Shown here piece after piece: positions 33,317 through 41,482 of a stretch of 64,000 nt of DNA. A program made the translations under genes and the position numbers. The DNA lies in assembly GCF_046237605.1 (NCBI RefSeq), contig NZ_CP143542.1, positions 1,426,001-1,490,000 on the forward strand, read 5' to 3'. This stretch comes from Paraperibacillus marinus. Its GTDB lineage: Bacteria; Bacillota; Bacilli; Bacillales; DSM-1321. The notes under the pieces are model-generated. The model did no database searches, was not told the origin of the DNA, and worked only from the letters and a program-made list of their open reading frames with translations. Within the stretch, counting starts at the first letter, position 1; each line of letters begins with the position of its first letter.

Positions 33317-33422
33317 TGAAAGGCTCTTTTCGCATATATGGTTGACTATTGTATAAGGAAGTGGATTTCCACTGCAGGCATTAACTAACTTTAATAGCAG
33401 CGACCTTGTATTAACTGCCGTA

Positions 33423-33640
33423 TTGGCATTGTTTATGAATGCCTATAAAATCTGGACAGTTCAATATGACCCGCCCATGGTAATGACTTTTTCCCCTTTA
33501 TCGATGATGAAATTGATAATAGTAATGGCTTTTTCAGAACGTCCTTCGACTGCAAAGGTTATATCACATCCAAAGAAACCAAACCTTATTGAAAAGATTT
33601 TAACTCCGAGGAAGATTGTAAGTCTATGTGCTTAAGCTAA
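33423..33640 (+). pseudogene. Possible decayed small gene
   Basis: One frame begins MNAYKIWTVQYDPPMV, and from about 33485 a second frame shifted by two bases continues more plausibly (DFFPFIDDEIDNSNGFF, then CKGYITSKETKPY, a TGA, and KDFNSEEDCKSMCLS). The break could be an old indel plus a point mutation. No ribosome binding site is clear. This is a weak call based only on which frame looks protein-like. Confidence 0.25.
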
Positions 33641-34009
33641 CGGTGGCATTCCTTAATGAAGGGATGCCTTTTACTCTATTGAACAAACAGGCAGCATTCC
33701 TGAATAATTGAAAATGAGTTTGAAGTTTGTAAACTACGTACTTAAGCAATAGGCTGCGTTAGTTGAAAATCGGATGGCTATTTCGTCAGCTTTTTTCGGT
33801 TGTTCAACTAAAGAGCAGGTTAGCTATACAAGTTATAAATTTAATGGTTTAAAGTTATAGAGCATTTCATTGAATAAGGAATGCTTTTTATTTTTGCTTA
33901 AAATAAATAACATACAATAAAAATGTTGTTTAATTTAATAAAAAATTATTGATAAACGATAAAATACATATTAAAATCAAAATCAGTACAAATAAGTGAG
34001 GTGCTTTTT
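33641..34009. other. AT-rich intergenic region
   Basis: No gene is visible. The stretch becomes very AT-rich toward 33960, just before the DUF2975 cassette, where its promoter must lie. Similar short phrases ('gaatgc', 'cttttta') recur near 33650 and 33880 as weak hairpins. Confidence 0.4.
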
Positions 34010-34492
34010 ATGGTAAAAGTAACAACGTTGTTTTTAAAAATAGCTGTTATTCTTTTAGGAGTCCCAGTTCTTGCTCTGTGCATCTTTTTGGTGCCTGAGA
34101 TGGCGAATATTGCAGTAAAATTACTTCCAGGGTTTGCTTTTATAAAATATCTCGTTTTCATCGCTTTTGATGCATCGGCGATACCTTTTTACTTTGCTTT
34201 GTATCAGGCATTCAAACTCTTACGCTATATTGACAAAAATAAAGCTTTCTCCAATTTATCTGTAAAAGCTTTAAAGAAAATCAAATACTCTGCCATCACA
34301 ATCAGTATTTTGCATGTGTTAGTTTGGCCGCTCTTCTATATCTTTGCGGAAGTAGATGACTCACCAGGGGTTATCTTTGTCGGACTAGTTGTTCCTTTTG
34401 CTTCGATGGTTATTGCAGTCTTTGCGGCTGTTCTCCAAAAACTTTTACAAGAAGCAATTAATATTAAATCAGAAAATGATTTAACGGTCTGA
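34010..34492 (+). CDS. DUF2975-family membrane protein
   Basis: A 160-residue protein with four membrane helices at about residues 8-28, 45-67, 95-117 and 125-148. The arrangement and the segment FKLLRYIDKNKAFSNLSVKALKKIKYSAI are characteristic of DUF2975. The ATG at 34010 follows GTGAGGTG. DUF2975 proteins are usually encoded next to a small YozG-like Xre regulator, as here (12 nt downstream). Function is unknown; the lower G+C than the backbone suggests an accessory cassette. Confidence 0.82.
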   Translation: MVKVTTLFLKIAVILLGVPVLALCIFLVPEMANIAVKLLPGFAFIKYLVFIAFDASAIPFYFALYQAFKLLRYIDKNKAFSNLSVKALKKIKYSAITISILHVLVWPLFYIFAEVDDSPGVIFVGLVVPFASMVIAVFAAVLQKLLQEAINIKSENDLTV

Positions 34493-34503
34493 GGTGAATA
34501 ACA

Positions 34504-34719
34504 ATGGCAATTATTATCAATATTGATGTGATGTTGGCAAAAAGGAAAATGAGCGTAACAGAACTTTCGGAGAAGGTTGGAATAACAATGGCGAACCTTT
34601 CTATATTGAAAAATGGAAAGGCAAAGGCGATTCGATTATCCACTTTAGAGTCAATTTGTAAGGCTTTAGAATGTCAGCCTGGAGATATTTTAGAATATAA
34701 AAGTGACGATTACCGTTAA
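34504..34719 (+). CDS. Small Xre/Cro-type regulator (YozG-like)
   Basis: A 71-residue single-domain HTH protein. The helix-turn-helix is MSVTELSEKVGITMANLSILKNGKAKAIRLSTLESICKALE, followed by the usual CQPGDILEY ending of this group. GAGGTG lies before the ATG. It is co-transcribed with the DUF2975 gene and probably controls this cassette. Confidence 0.9.
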   Translation: MAIIINIDVMLAKRKMSVTELSEKVGITMANLSILKNGKAKAIRLSTLESICKALECQPGDILEYKSDDYR

Positions 34720-34767
34720 ACATTGTGGAGGGAACTTAATATAACAATTATTAGAGGAAGTGTAACT

Positions 34768-36015
34768 ATGGACATTAACAATTTGATTATTGAAAATATC
34801 GCTAACCCTCATGAGCTGGAGAGAATGTATAGAAAAGACCCGAAAGCTTTTAAAAAGTCATTCCCATACGCATTGGAAAAAAATCCTGATTCTCAGGTTC
34901 TTGGTGTTTGGTATGAAAGATTGCATTTCAAGGAGACGGCAAATGCAGAAAAATCTTCCTTGCTTCAAAAAGGTTTCTTATTCATGGGCATTTTAGCCAT
35001 TCTGGCCGGGATGAGCACCAGGATCATTTGGCATTTTGTCGAACAAGAAGCAATTGCTCCAATTAACCTGGCTTTTGGTATAATTCCCTTTATTGCTGCC
35101 TATTTTGTTTACAATAATACTCCGAAAAAAAGTGTTATTTATTCCCTTGCAGCGTTGTTCCTAATTTCCGGGTTTTATCTTAATATGCTGCCATTAAATT
35201 ATAATGACAGTATTATCCTTGCTTATTTACACCTTCCCATATTCTTATGGGTATTGGTGGGACTTGCATTTACAGGGAATGAATATTCAAAAGGCAGTGC
35301 AAGATTAGCCTATATTAAATTTAATTTGGAATATGGTATTCTCTACGCCAGCATGGCAGTAAGCGGAATGGTACTAGCAGCATTAACCATGAAGTTATTT
35401 AGCTTTGTTGGCTTGGATATAGAAGACCTCTATTTTAGTAATGTCGTTTTATTTGGTGCTGCCGCTCTCGCTATTGTGGCTGCATATCTGGTATCAATGA
35501 ATCTTAAACTTGCTAAGAATATTACACCATATTTAGCTAAAATTTTTAGTCCTCTTGTCCTGGTCACATTGATGGTCTATCTTATAACGGTTATATGGGT
35601 CGGGAAAAATCCATTCTTGGACCGCAATTTCTTGATAGCCTTCAACGGAATACTTCTTGGTGTATTGGCCGTTACCATATTTTCCATTATCGAGAGTGAC
35701 TCAGACGAGAAAAAGAACATTTCAGATCACATAAATTTTTCCTTAATTGTTCTTACGCTTATCATTGACAGTGTGGCTTTGTCAGCCATCGTGTTCAGAC
35801 TTTCTTCTTACGGAATTACGCCTAACAGACTTGCTGTTTTAGGAGTAAACATACTTATTTGGGCAAATCTAATTTGGATTATGCTCTCCTATATGCGTTT
35901 TCTACAAAACAAATCCGGACCTTCAACTATCCAAGATGCCGTTACTAAGTATTTGCCGGTATACGGACTTTGGGCAGCTTTCGTTACATTTTGTTTTCCT
36001 ATAATTTTTAATTAG
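34768..36015 (+). CDS. Multi-pass membrane protein of unknown function
   Basis: A 415-residue protein. A soluble N-terminal part of about 65 residues (MDINNLIIENIANPHELERMYRKDPKAFKKSFPYALEKNP) is followed by roughly eleven membrane helices. The general plan resembles DUF4153-type proteins, but I am not sure of the family. The ATG at 34768 has AGAGGAAGTG upstream and is preferred over the in-frame start at 34723. It follows the Xre gene by 48 nt and is likely the third gene of the same operon. Confidence 0.7.
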   Translation: MDINNLIIENIANPHELERMYRKDPKAFKKSFPYALEKNPDSQVLGVWYERLHFKETANAEKSSLLQKGFLFMGILAILAGMSTRIIWHFVEQEAIAPINLAFGIIPFIAAYFVYNNTPKKSVIYSLAALFLISGFYLNMLPLNYNDSIILAYLHLPIFLWVLVGLAFTGNEYSKGSARLAYIKFNLEYGILYASMAVSGMVLAALTMKLFSFVGLDIEDLYFSNVVLFGAAALAIVAAYLVSMNLKLAKNITPYLAKIFSPLVLVTLMVYLITVIWVGKNPFLDRNFLIAFNGILLGVLAVTIFSIIESDSDEKKNISDHINFSLIVLTLIIDSVALSAIVFRLSSYGITPNRLAVLGVNILIWANLIWIMLSYMRFLQNKSGPSTIQDAVTKYLPVYGLWAAFVTFCFPIIFN

Positions 36016-36372
36016 AAAGGCTCTGTTAACGTAACGAAAAGCTAATTTTCTAGAACGTATAAAAACCTTAGAACCGAACTATACAGCTTTTTAGTTTTTT
36101 TATACAGAGTTGCATAGTTTTGGCTTTTTTTCATTACTAAAGTTAAAAAGAGGGTATTCAAACTAGAAGACATAATATATTATTGCAGCTGATTCTTTAG
36201 AAAATGACCAGTATCATGTCTCCAACTAAAAAGGACTTCATGAAACCAATTTGACAGGCTAATCTTAAAGATAATTGATGAACTCCGTAAAAACTGCAAT
36301 TAATTACTTATCGCCAGGTTAGATAATCGGCAGAAAGTAAATAAGATTGGAAATAGTGGTGATAATATTCTT
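36016..36372. other. AT-rich intergenic region without a visible gene
   Basis: This stretch of about 360 nt has a T run near 36080-36110 that could end transcription of the cassette. I see no coding frame with a ribosome binding site. Confidence 0.4.
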
Positions 36373-36933
36373 ATGAAAACATTATTACCAGTAAGGAAAA
36401 TACCTGGTTTCAGACTTTTACTTCTAATTTTATTGGTGTTTTTTTCTGTTACTGGTTGCAATTATATTGAACATGAAGAAGCAATGAAGAAAGTTAAATC
36501 AACTGATCTTTCCAGTGAATCCATTGGTGGAATCAAGATAGGTGTGTATATGAAAGATGTCGAACTCCTTCATGCTGGCAATCCTTTTAAACCACGCCCT
36601 GAAAATGACGAGTATGAGCGGAATTACGATCAATATTACAACAAGTATTTTGAACTTGGAATCCACAAACCATCGTCGGAGATTTTATATGTATCTACAG
36701 GAGAAAATAAAAAGTACTCAACTAAAAAAGGAATAAAAGTAGGAGCCTCTATTGAAGAAGTTAAGAAAGCCTACGGACAAGATTACTTCATTTATACAGA
36801 CAGAGAACAAAAAATATATGAAATTGGATATGTAGATCGTGAAAACAATATTGAATTGCACTTCACCTATTTAAACAAAAAGGTAGACGGAATATATTTG
36901 GGTTATGCATTTAATAGAATAATATGGTACTAA
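36373..36933 (+). CDS. Orphan lipoprotein with a repeated motif
   Basis: A 186-residue secreted lipoprotein. A basic N-terminus and hydrophobic segment end in the lipobox VTGC (C29). The mature part contains two similar units, GGIKIGVYMKDVELLHAG and KGIKVGASIEEVKKAYG, which suggest an internal duplication of a small alpha-beta module similar in plan to BamE/SmpA-like or PepSY-like folds. The ribosome binding site is weak (GTGGTGATA). No neighbour hints at its role. Confidence 0.65.
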   Translation: MKTLLPVRKIPGFRLLLLILLVFFSVTGCNYIEHEEAMKKVKSTDLSSESIGGIKIGVYMKDVELLHAGNPFKPRPENDEYERNYDQYYNKYFELGIHKPSSEILYVSTGENKKYSTKKGIKVGASIEEVKKAYGQDYFIYTDREQKIYEIGYVDRENNIELHFTYLNKKVDGIYLGYAFNRIIWY

Positions 36934-37000
36934 TTTTCTGTTTTCATATGTAGTTATATTCCTTTAATATTAACTCATACACATGAATGGCAACGGGACA

Positions 37001-37068
37001 GCCGCGAAGAAGTAATAAGCTAATACTCTCTCTGAGCATTGCTCCTTATTAGTCTCTTCGGGGCTTTT
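37001..37068 (+). terminator. Imperfect terminator-like inverted repeat
   Basis: GCCGCGAAGAAGTAATAAG pairs imperfectly with the later CTTATTAGTCTCTTCGGGGC, followed by TTTTAA. It lies between the lipoprotein gene and yqjA. Confidence 0.4.
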
Positions 37069-37248
37069 AATTTGAATCTGATGGAGTCATTCAGGTTTTA
37101 CTTCCCGCCCTATTTTATCACCGAGAAGAAAAATAAAAGAATCGCCCATACCGCTAGGATAGAACTTAAAAATCTGCGCGATTTACTGTAATTTCACCTC
37201 CTTTTACTGGTATGATGGGTTAAATACAAATATGGGAGATTGAAAAGC

Positions 37249-38250
37249 TTGAGAATTGGATACAGAACCTTGAAAACAGCAGTCGGAACCGGCTTGGCCA
37301 TCTTTATTGCTCAGCTGGCCGGTTTGAATAATTTTGCTTCGGCAGGGATTTTGACCATTCTATGTATACAGGTTACAAGAAAGAGGTCCCTCCGTACATC
37401 ATGGGACCGGATGCTTGCCTGTCTTCTGGCGATGGCTTTTTCCTCGTTATTCTTTGAATTATTTGGCTACAATCCCCTTGTGATCGGTGTTATGCTTTTA
37501 GTCTTTATCCCGGTGACTGTTGCGCTTGGCGTGCAGGGAGGGATCGTAACGAGCAGTGTAATCATTCTTCACTTTTATTCCTCACAGCACGCATCCTGGA
37601 GCCTGGCCGTTAACGAAGTGCTCCTGATTTCCATTGGAATTGGTGTAGCCTTGATTATGAATCTCTATATGCCGAGTGTGGATAACCAATTGATGAAATA
37701 CCAGGAGGAAGTGGAGAAGAACTTTGAGGTGATCTTCAAGGAGATTGTCGTCTATCTAAGGACAAATGAAAATCTTTGGACAGGGGGGGAGATTACAGAA
37801 ACGACCCGCCTTTTGTCAGAGGCTAAATCGCTTGCGCTTAAAGAGGTGGAAAACCGTGTGCTGAGGAATGAAGACATCTTTTATTCCTATTTTAAAATGC
37901 GCGACAAACAGTTCGATATCATTGAAAGGATGCTGCCGCTCGTTTCTTCTATCCCGTCAGCCATTGATCAGGGACATAAGGTGGCGGATTTTATTGAGGA
38001 GCTGAGTGATCATATTCATCCTTATAATACTGCCTATGTTTATATTGATAAGCTTGAGGAGCTGCGGCGGGATTTCAGGGAAATGGAGCTTCCTAAGACA
38101 AGGGAGGAATTCGAGATCCGGGCGGCGCTGCTTCAGCTTGTGAAGGAGCTTGAAGGGTATCTGGCCATCAAGGATGCATCCCGGGGGTTTCCGACACATA
38201 AAACGAGAATTAAACCAAAACTTCAGGAGAAGACTAAGGAAAAAGCTTAG
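37249..38250 (+). CDS. yqjA: Aromatic acid exporter family protein YqjA
   Basis: A 333-residue membrane protein of the YqjA/DUF939 type, with about five hydrophobic segments in residues 8-140, the landmark ALIMNLYMPSVDNQLMKYQEE, and the C-terminal MELPKTREEFEIRAALLQLVKELE. Two TTG codons compete; 37249 has GGGAG ten nt upstream, 37240 only one nt. It occupies the syntenic yqjA position. The gene at 12407-13375 is a clear paralog with the same landmarks. The transported compound is not known. Confidence 0.87.
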   Translation: MRIGYRTLKTAVGTGLAIFIAQLAGLNNFASAGILTILCIQVTRKRSLRTSWDRMLACLLAMAFSSLFFELFGYNPLVIGVMLLVFIPVTVALGVQGGIVTSSVIILHFYSSQHASWSLAVNEVLLISIGIGVALIMNLYMPSVDNQLMKYQEEVEKNFEVIFKEIVVYLRTNENLWTGGEITETTRLLSEAKSLALKEVENRVLRNEDIFYSYFKMRDKQFDIIERMLPLVSSIPSAIDQGHKVADFIEELSDHIHPYNTAYVYIDKLEELRRDFREMELPKTREEFEIRAALLQLVKELEGYLAIKDASRGFPTHKTRIKPKLQEKTKEKA

Positions 38251-38262
38251 GTGGCGATTTTC

Positions 38263-38772
38263 GTGAAGTTATCAAAGTATATTCTGGTTGTCGTTTTGGC
38301 CTTCGGTTTTTTAGCCCCAACTGTGCATGCACAAACTAAGCCATTTATTATTGTAAACAAAAAGTCGCATCAGCTCGCATACGTGAAAGACGGAAGAATA
38401 CAGCAGGTCTACAAGGTGGCGACCGGCAAGACGAAGGAATTGACGCCGGAAGGGTTATTTACGATCATAGTAAAAGCTGTGAACCCTTATTACAGGAAGA
38501 AAGATATACCCGGCGGAGACCCGCGCAATCCGCTTGGAACCAGATGGATCGGCTTTAATGCAAGAGGGACGGATGGGAGAGAATACGGAGTCCATGGCAC
38601 AAACCAGCCCTGGCTTGTGGGGACAAGCGTTTCCTCAGGCTGTATCCGGATGAGGAACCAGGATATCGAAAAGCTGTATCCCCTTATTCCGATAGGTTCA
38701 AAGATACTGGTAATAAACTCCCCAAAAAGTTTTCAAGAGCTGATTAAGCAATATCAAGGCCTGCAGCAGTAA
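38263..38772 (+). CDS. yqjB: Secreted L,D-transpeptidase (YkuD domain)
   Basis: A 169-residue exported peptidoglycan cross-linking enzyme. A signal peptide (KLSKYILVVVLAFGFLAPTVHA) is followed directly by the YkuD domain. The catalytic motif is HGTN then SSGCIRMRNQDIEKLY, with the nucleophile C127. The GTG at 38263 gives a clean signal peptide and has AGGTGG eight nt upstream; the GTG at 38251 lacks spacing. No LysM domain is present. It follows yqjA closely and ends at a strong terminator. Confidence 0.88.
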   Translation: MKLSKYILVVVLAFGFLAPTVHAQTKPFIIVNKKSHQLAYVKDGRIQQVYKVATGKTKELTPEGLFTIIVKAVNPYYRKKDIPGGDPRNPLGTRWIGFNARGTDGREYGVHGTNQPWLVGTSVSSGCIRMRNQDIEKLYPLIPIGSKILVINSPKSFQELIKQYQGLQQ

Positions 38773-38774
38773 TT

Positions 38775-38812
38775 AAAAAGGGGGATGACTCACGAAGTCA
38801 TCCCCCTTTTTT
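38775..38812 (+). terminator. Terminator after the L,D-transpeptidase gene
   Basis: AAAAAGGGGGATGACT pairs with AGTCATCCCCCTTTTTT in a 14-bp-plus stem with a short loop, ending in a T run. Confidence 0.9.
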
Positions 38813-38871
38813 AGATAACATGGTAAATATTCTCATTTCGTATGGTATACTGTATAAAAGGAGTGGGTGCC

Positions 38872-39069
38872 ATGATATGGATCGGCCTCTTTGGAGCGAT
38901 GGCTCTAATATCTGGAGTAGCTTCCTATATTCATAAACGGAGGAATTCTTCCCTGCCCGACATTGAACATGGAATCAAGAATGCATCCGATTCACAGCAG
39001 ATCTATACAGAAAGCGCGTTGCAGAACGCTAAACACAATGATTTTAACCAGTTTGGCAGCGGATCTTAA
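38872..39069 (+). CDS. Small membrane-anchored protein
   Basis: A 65-residue protein with one N-terminal membrane helix (IWIGLFGAMALISGVASYI) followed by a basic stop-transfer (HKRRN) and a polar tail (SDSQQIYTESALQNAKHNDFNQFG). AAAGGAG precedes the ATG at 38872. A compact terminator begins at its stop codon. I do not recognise the family, but expression signals are good. Confidence 0.68.
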   Translation: MIWIGLFGAMALISGVASYIHKRRNSSLPDIEHGIKNASDSQQIYTESALQNAKHNDFNQFGSGS

Positions 39070-39092
39070 GGACCTGACCCGGTCCTTTTTTC
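39068..39092 (+). terminator. Terminator starting at the stop codon of the small protein
   Basis: AAGGACC and GGTCCTT form a 7-bp stem with a 6-nt loop followed by six T residues. Confidence 0.8.
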
Positions 39093-39105
39093 TTATAATG
39101 CAAAG

Positions 39106-39133
39106 CAAAACCCGCCGGAAAGGCGGGTTTTTA
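39106..39133. terminator. Bidirectional terminator downstream of prli42
   Basis: AAAACCCGCC pairs with GGCGGGTTTT across GGAAA. It has T-rich flanks on both strands and lies just after the end of the minus-strand prli42 gene. Confidence 0.8.
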
Positions 39134-39146
39134 CTTTCTTCCTTAT

Positions 39147-39242
39147 TTAAAATACCAGGCTCACACCGGCAAGCAGGGTTGTTACCAGCATTGTGATCAG
39201 CATGATGTAAACGATAATTTTCTGTGTTTTTTTTCTTCCCAT
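39147..39242 (-). CDS. prli42: Stressosome-associated microprotein Prli42
   Basis: A 31-residue membrane microprotein: a basic N-terminus (MGRKKTQK) followed by one helix (IIVYIMLITMLVTTLLAGV) and a short end (SLVF). This is the typical form of Prli42, the conserved Firmicutes membrane protein that in Listeria anchors the stressosome and links it to oxidative stress sensing and SigB. The reading frame is shorter than usual gene-finding cut-offs. AGGGGAGAG lies upstream of the ATG and a terminator follows. Identification is from pattern and length; no search was run. Confidence 0.8.
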   Translation of the reverse strand: MGRKKTQKIIVYIMLITMLVTTLLAGVSLVF

Positions 39243-39377
39243 TCAACATCTCTCCCCTGAAGAAAAATTCTCCTCCTATTTTAACTGTATTTCCCCTTTC
39301 TGACAAGCTGCTATAAGAAAACCCCATTGATGCAGGATTTGCCCAAATAAGATAGAATATTTATTAAAGTTCGACAA

Positions 39378-39391
39378 AATAAGCGCTTACA
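39378..39391. promoter_or_regulatory. Catabolite response element (cre) before mce-yqjD
   Basis: AATAAGCGCTTACA contains the perfect palindromic core TAAGCGCTTA and matches 12 of 14 positions of the cre consensus TGTAAGCGCTTACA. It lies about 23 nt before the ribosome binding site of mce, so CcpA bound here would block the operon when glucose is present. Confidence 0.6.
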
Positions 39392-39425
39392 TAAATGTGC
39401 TTTCCATAACGGCGGAGGTATTATG

Positions 39426-39851
39426 ATGGGAATAATCCAGGATATTAATCATATTGGGATTGCGGTTAAATCGATAGAAGCTTCTCTTCCTTTTTACAGG
39501 AATACACTCGGCCTCAAGCTTGAGGGCATGGAGGAAGTGGAGTCTCAGCAGGTGCGGGTTGCCTTTTTGCTCGCGGGCAATACAAGGATTGAGCTGCTGG
39601 AAGGACTGTCAGAAGATAGTGCCGTCTCCCGTTTCATCGATAAAAAAGGCGAGGGCATTCACCATATAGCACTCGGAGTTAAAGACATTAAAGCTAGGAT
39701 TAAAGAGCTGCAGGAACAGGGAATCAAAATGATCGATAAGGAGCCAAGAAAAGGGGCGCACAGCTCGGATATTGCATTTATGCATCCTAAAGCAGCAGGC
39801 GGCGTCCTATTTGAATTATGTGAGCCAAGTCTCGGGGAGGAACAAGACTGA
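39426..39851 (+). CDS. mce: Methylmalonyl-CoA epimerase
   Basis: A 141-residue VOC-fold metalloenzyme that interconverts (S)- and (R)-methylmalonyl-CoA. Metal ligands are seen in DINHIGIAVKS (His), the Gln/Glu region VESQQVRVAFL, GIHHIALGV (His) and VLFELCEP (Glu). ATG at 39426 has GGAGG seven nt upstream; ATG at 39423 is the alternative. The stop overlaps the yqjD start (TGATG), so the two are translated together. It supplies the isomer needed by MutAB. Confidence 0.92.
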   Translation: MGIIQDINHIGIAVKSIEASLPFYRNTLGLKLEGMEEVESQQVRVAFLLAGNTRIELLEGLSEDSAVSRFIDKKGEGIHHIALGVKDIKARIKELQEQGIKMIDKEPRKGAHSSDIAFMHPKAAGGVLFELCEPSLGEEQD

Positions 39852-41398
39852 TGGACATCTATGAAAAGATTAATGAGCTTTATGATAAGAGAAGAGAAAT
39901 TGAACTCGGAGGAGGAGACGAAAGAGTCGCGAGGCAGCATGAAAAGGGGAAGCTGACAGCCAGGGAACGGATTGATCTCCTGCTGGATCCAGGTTCCTTT
40001 GTAGAACTGAATCCTTTCATCAAGCACCGCTCGACGGATTTTGGAATGGATCAAGTCAAGGGTCCTGGTGACGGGGTGGTAACTGGTTATGGAAAAGTGG
40101 AAGGAAGGCCGGTATATTTGTTTTCACAGGATTTCACCGTCTTTGGCGGAGCCCTGGGAGAAATGCATGCCCAAAAAATCGCAAAAGTCATGGACATGGC
40201 TGCCAAGAATGGGGCTCCCTTCATCGGCTTGAATGATTCGGGCGGTGCGAGGATTCAAGAAGGCGTGGTTTCACTGGACGGCTACGGACATATCTTTTAC
40301 CGCAATGCTGTCTATTCGGGAGTCATTCCCCAGATTTCCGTCATCATGGGCCCCTGTGCAGGCGGGGCTGTCTATTCACCGGCCATTACCGATTTTGTTT
40401 TCATGGTTGAGAAGACAAGCCAGATGTTCATCACAGGGCCGAAGGTAATTGAAACGGTAACAGGGGAGAAAATCAGCTCTGAAGATCTTGGCGGGGCAAG
40501 GGTGCATAATACCATTTCGGGTAATGCCCACTTTGGCGGGGAAACAGAGGAAGAAGTGCTATTGATGGTACGGAGGCTGCTAAGCTATCTTCCTGCCAAT
40601 AATAATGAAAAATCCCCGATTGTCCCTTCAGCGGATGAAGATGATTACCGTCCTGATCTTACGGATAAGATCCCATTTGATGCCATCAGGCCCTATGATG
40701 TCAGGGTGGTCATAGATGAAGTGGTCGACAGCGGCTCTTTCATGGAAGTTCAAAAAGATTTTGCCCGCAATATTGTTATCGGGCTTGCCCGCATTAAAGG
40801 GGAGACGGTAGGACTCATTTGCAATCAGCCGAAGTTTTTGGCAGGAGGCCTTGATATCGATTCATCGGATAAGGCAGCCCGGTTCATCCGGTTCTGCGAC
40901 AGTTTCAACATCCCGCTGATCACTTTTGAGGATGTTACCGGATTCTTCCCGGGAGTCAAACAGGAGCACGGGGGAATCATCCGTCATGGAGCGAAGATCC
41001 TGTATGCCTACTCGGAGGCAACCGTACCTAAGATGACCGTTATTCTCCGGAAGGCATATGGAGGCGCATATGTCGCACTGAACAGCAAGTCGATCGGCGC
41101 CGACCTGGTCTATGCATGGCCCAATGCAGAGATTGCCGTGATGGGGCCGCAGGGCGCGGCGAATATCATTTTCGCCCGGGAGATCCAAAACAGCGAGAAC
41201 CCTGAAGAAGCACGGGTTAAAAAGATAGAAGAATATCGTGAGAAATTTGCAAATCCATACATCGCGGCTGGACAGGGGATGGTCGATGATGTGATTGATC
41301 CGCGGGATACGAGGATTGTCCTTATAAAGGCACTTGAAATGATGCGGAACAAACAAGAGGTGCGGCCGAAGAAAAAGCACGGAAACATCCCGCTGTAG
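39851..41398 (+). CDS. yqjD: Acyl-CoA carboxylase carboxyltransferase subunit (propionyl-CoA type, YqjD)
   Basis: A 515-residue carboxyltransferase that moves carboxyl groups between biotin and propionyl-CoA. Landmarks are KGKLTARERIDLLLDPGSF, DFTVFGGALGEMHAQKI, LNDSGGARIQEGV, the acyl-CoA oxyanion loop MGPCAGGAVYSPA, ITGPKVI and the C-terminal TVILRKAYGGAYVALNSK. Pairing with the epimerase points to propionyl-CoA carboxylase (methylmalonyl-CoA decarboxylase is the other reading). No biotin carboxylase or BCCP gene is near, so those subunits must come from elsewhere. Confidence 0.9.
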   Translation: MDIYEKINELYDKRREIELGGGDERVARQHEKGKLTARERIDLLLDPGSFVELNPFIKHRSTDFGMDQVKGPGDGVVTGYGKVEGRPVYLFSQDFTVFGGALGEMHAQKIAKVMDMAAKNGAPFIGLNDSGGARIQEGVVSLDGYGHIFYRNAVYSGVIPQISVIMGPCAGGAVYSPAITDFVFMVEKTSQMFITGPKVIETVTGEKISSEDLGGARVHNTISGNAHFGGETEEEVLLMVRRLLSYLPANNNEKSPIVPSADEDDYRPDLTDKIPFDAIRPYDVRVVIDEVVDSGSFMEVQKDFARNIVIGLARIKGETVGLICNQPKFLAGGLDIDSSDKAARFIRFCDSFNIPLITFEDVTGFFPGVKQEHGGIIRHGAKILYAYSEATVPKMTVILRKAYGGAYVALNSKSIGADLVYAWPNAEIAVMGPQGAANIIFAREIQNSENPEEARVKKIEEYREKFANPYIAAGQGMVDDVIDPRDTRIVLIKALEMMRNKQEVRPKKKHGNIPL

Positions 41399-41482
41399 GA
41401 ACACCGGCAGTCAGGAAAATTTGCCCCTAAAATCAGTTTATAGGTATACTAGGATTGAACTTACATATTGGAGGTAACCCTA

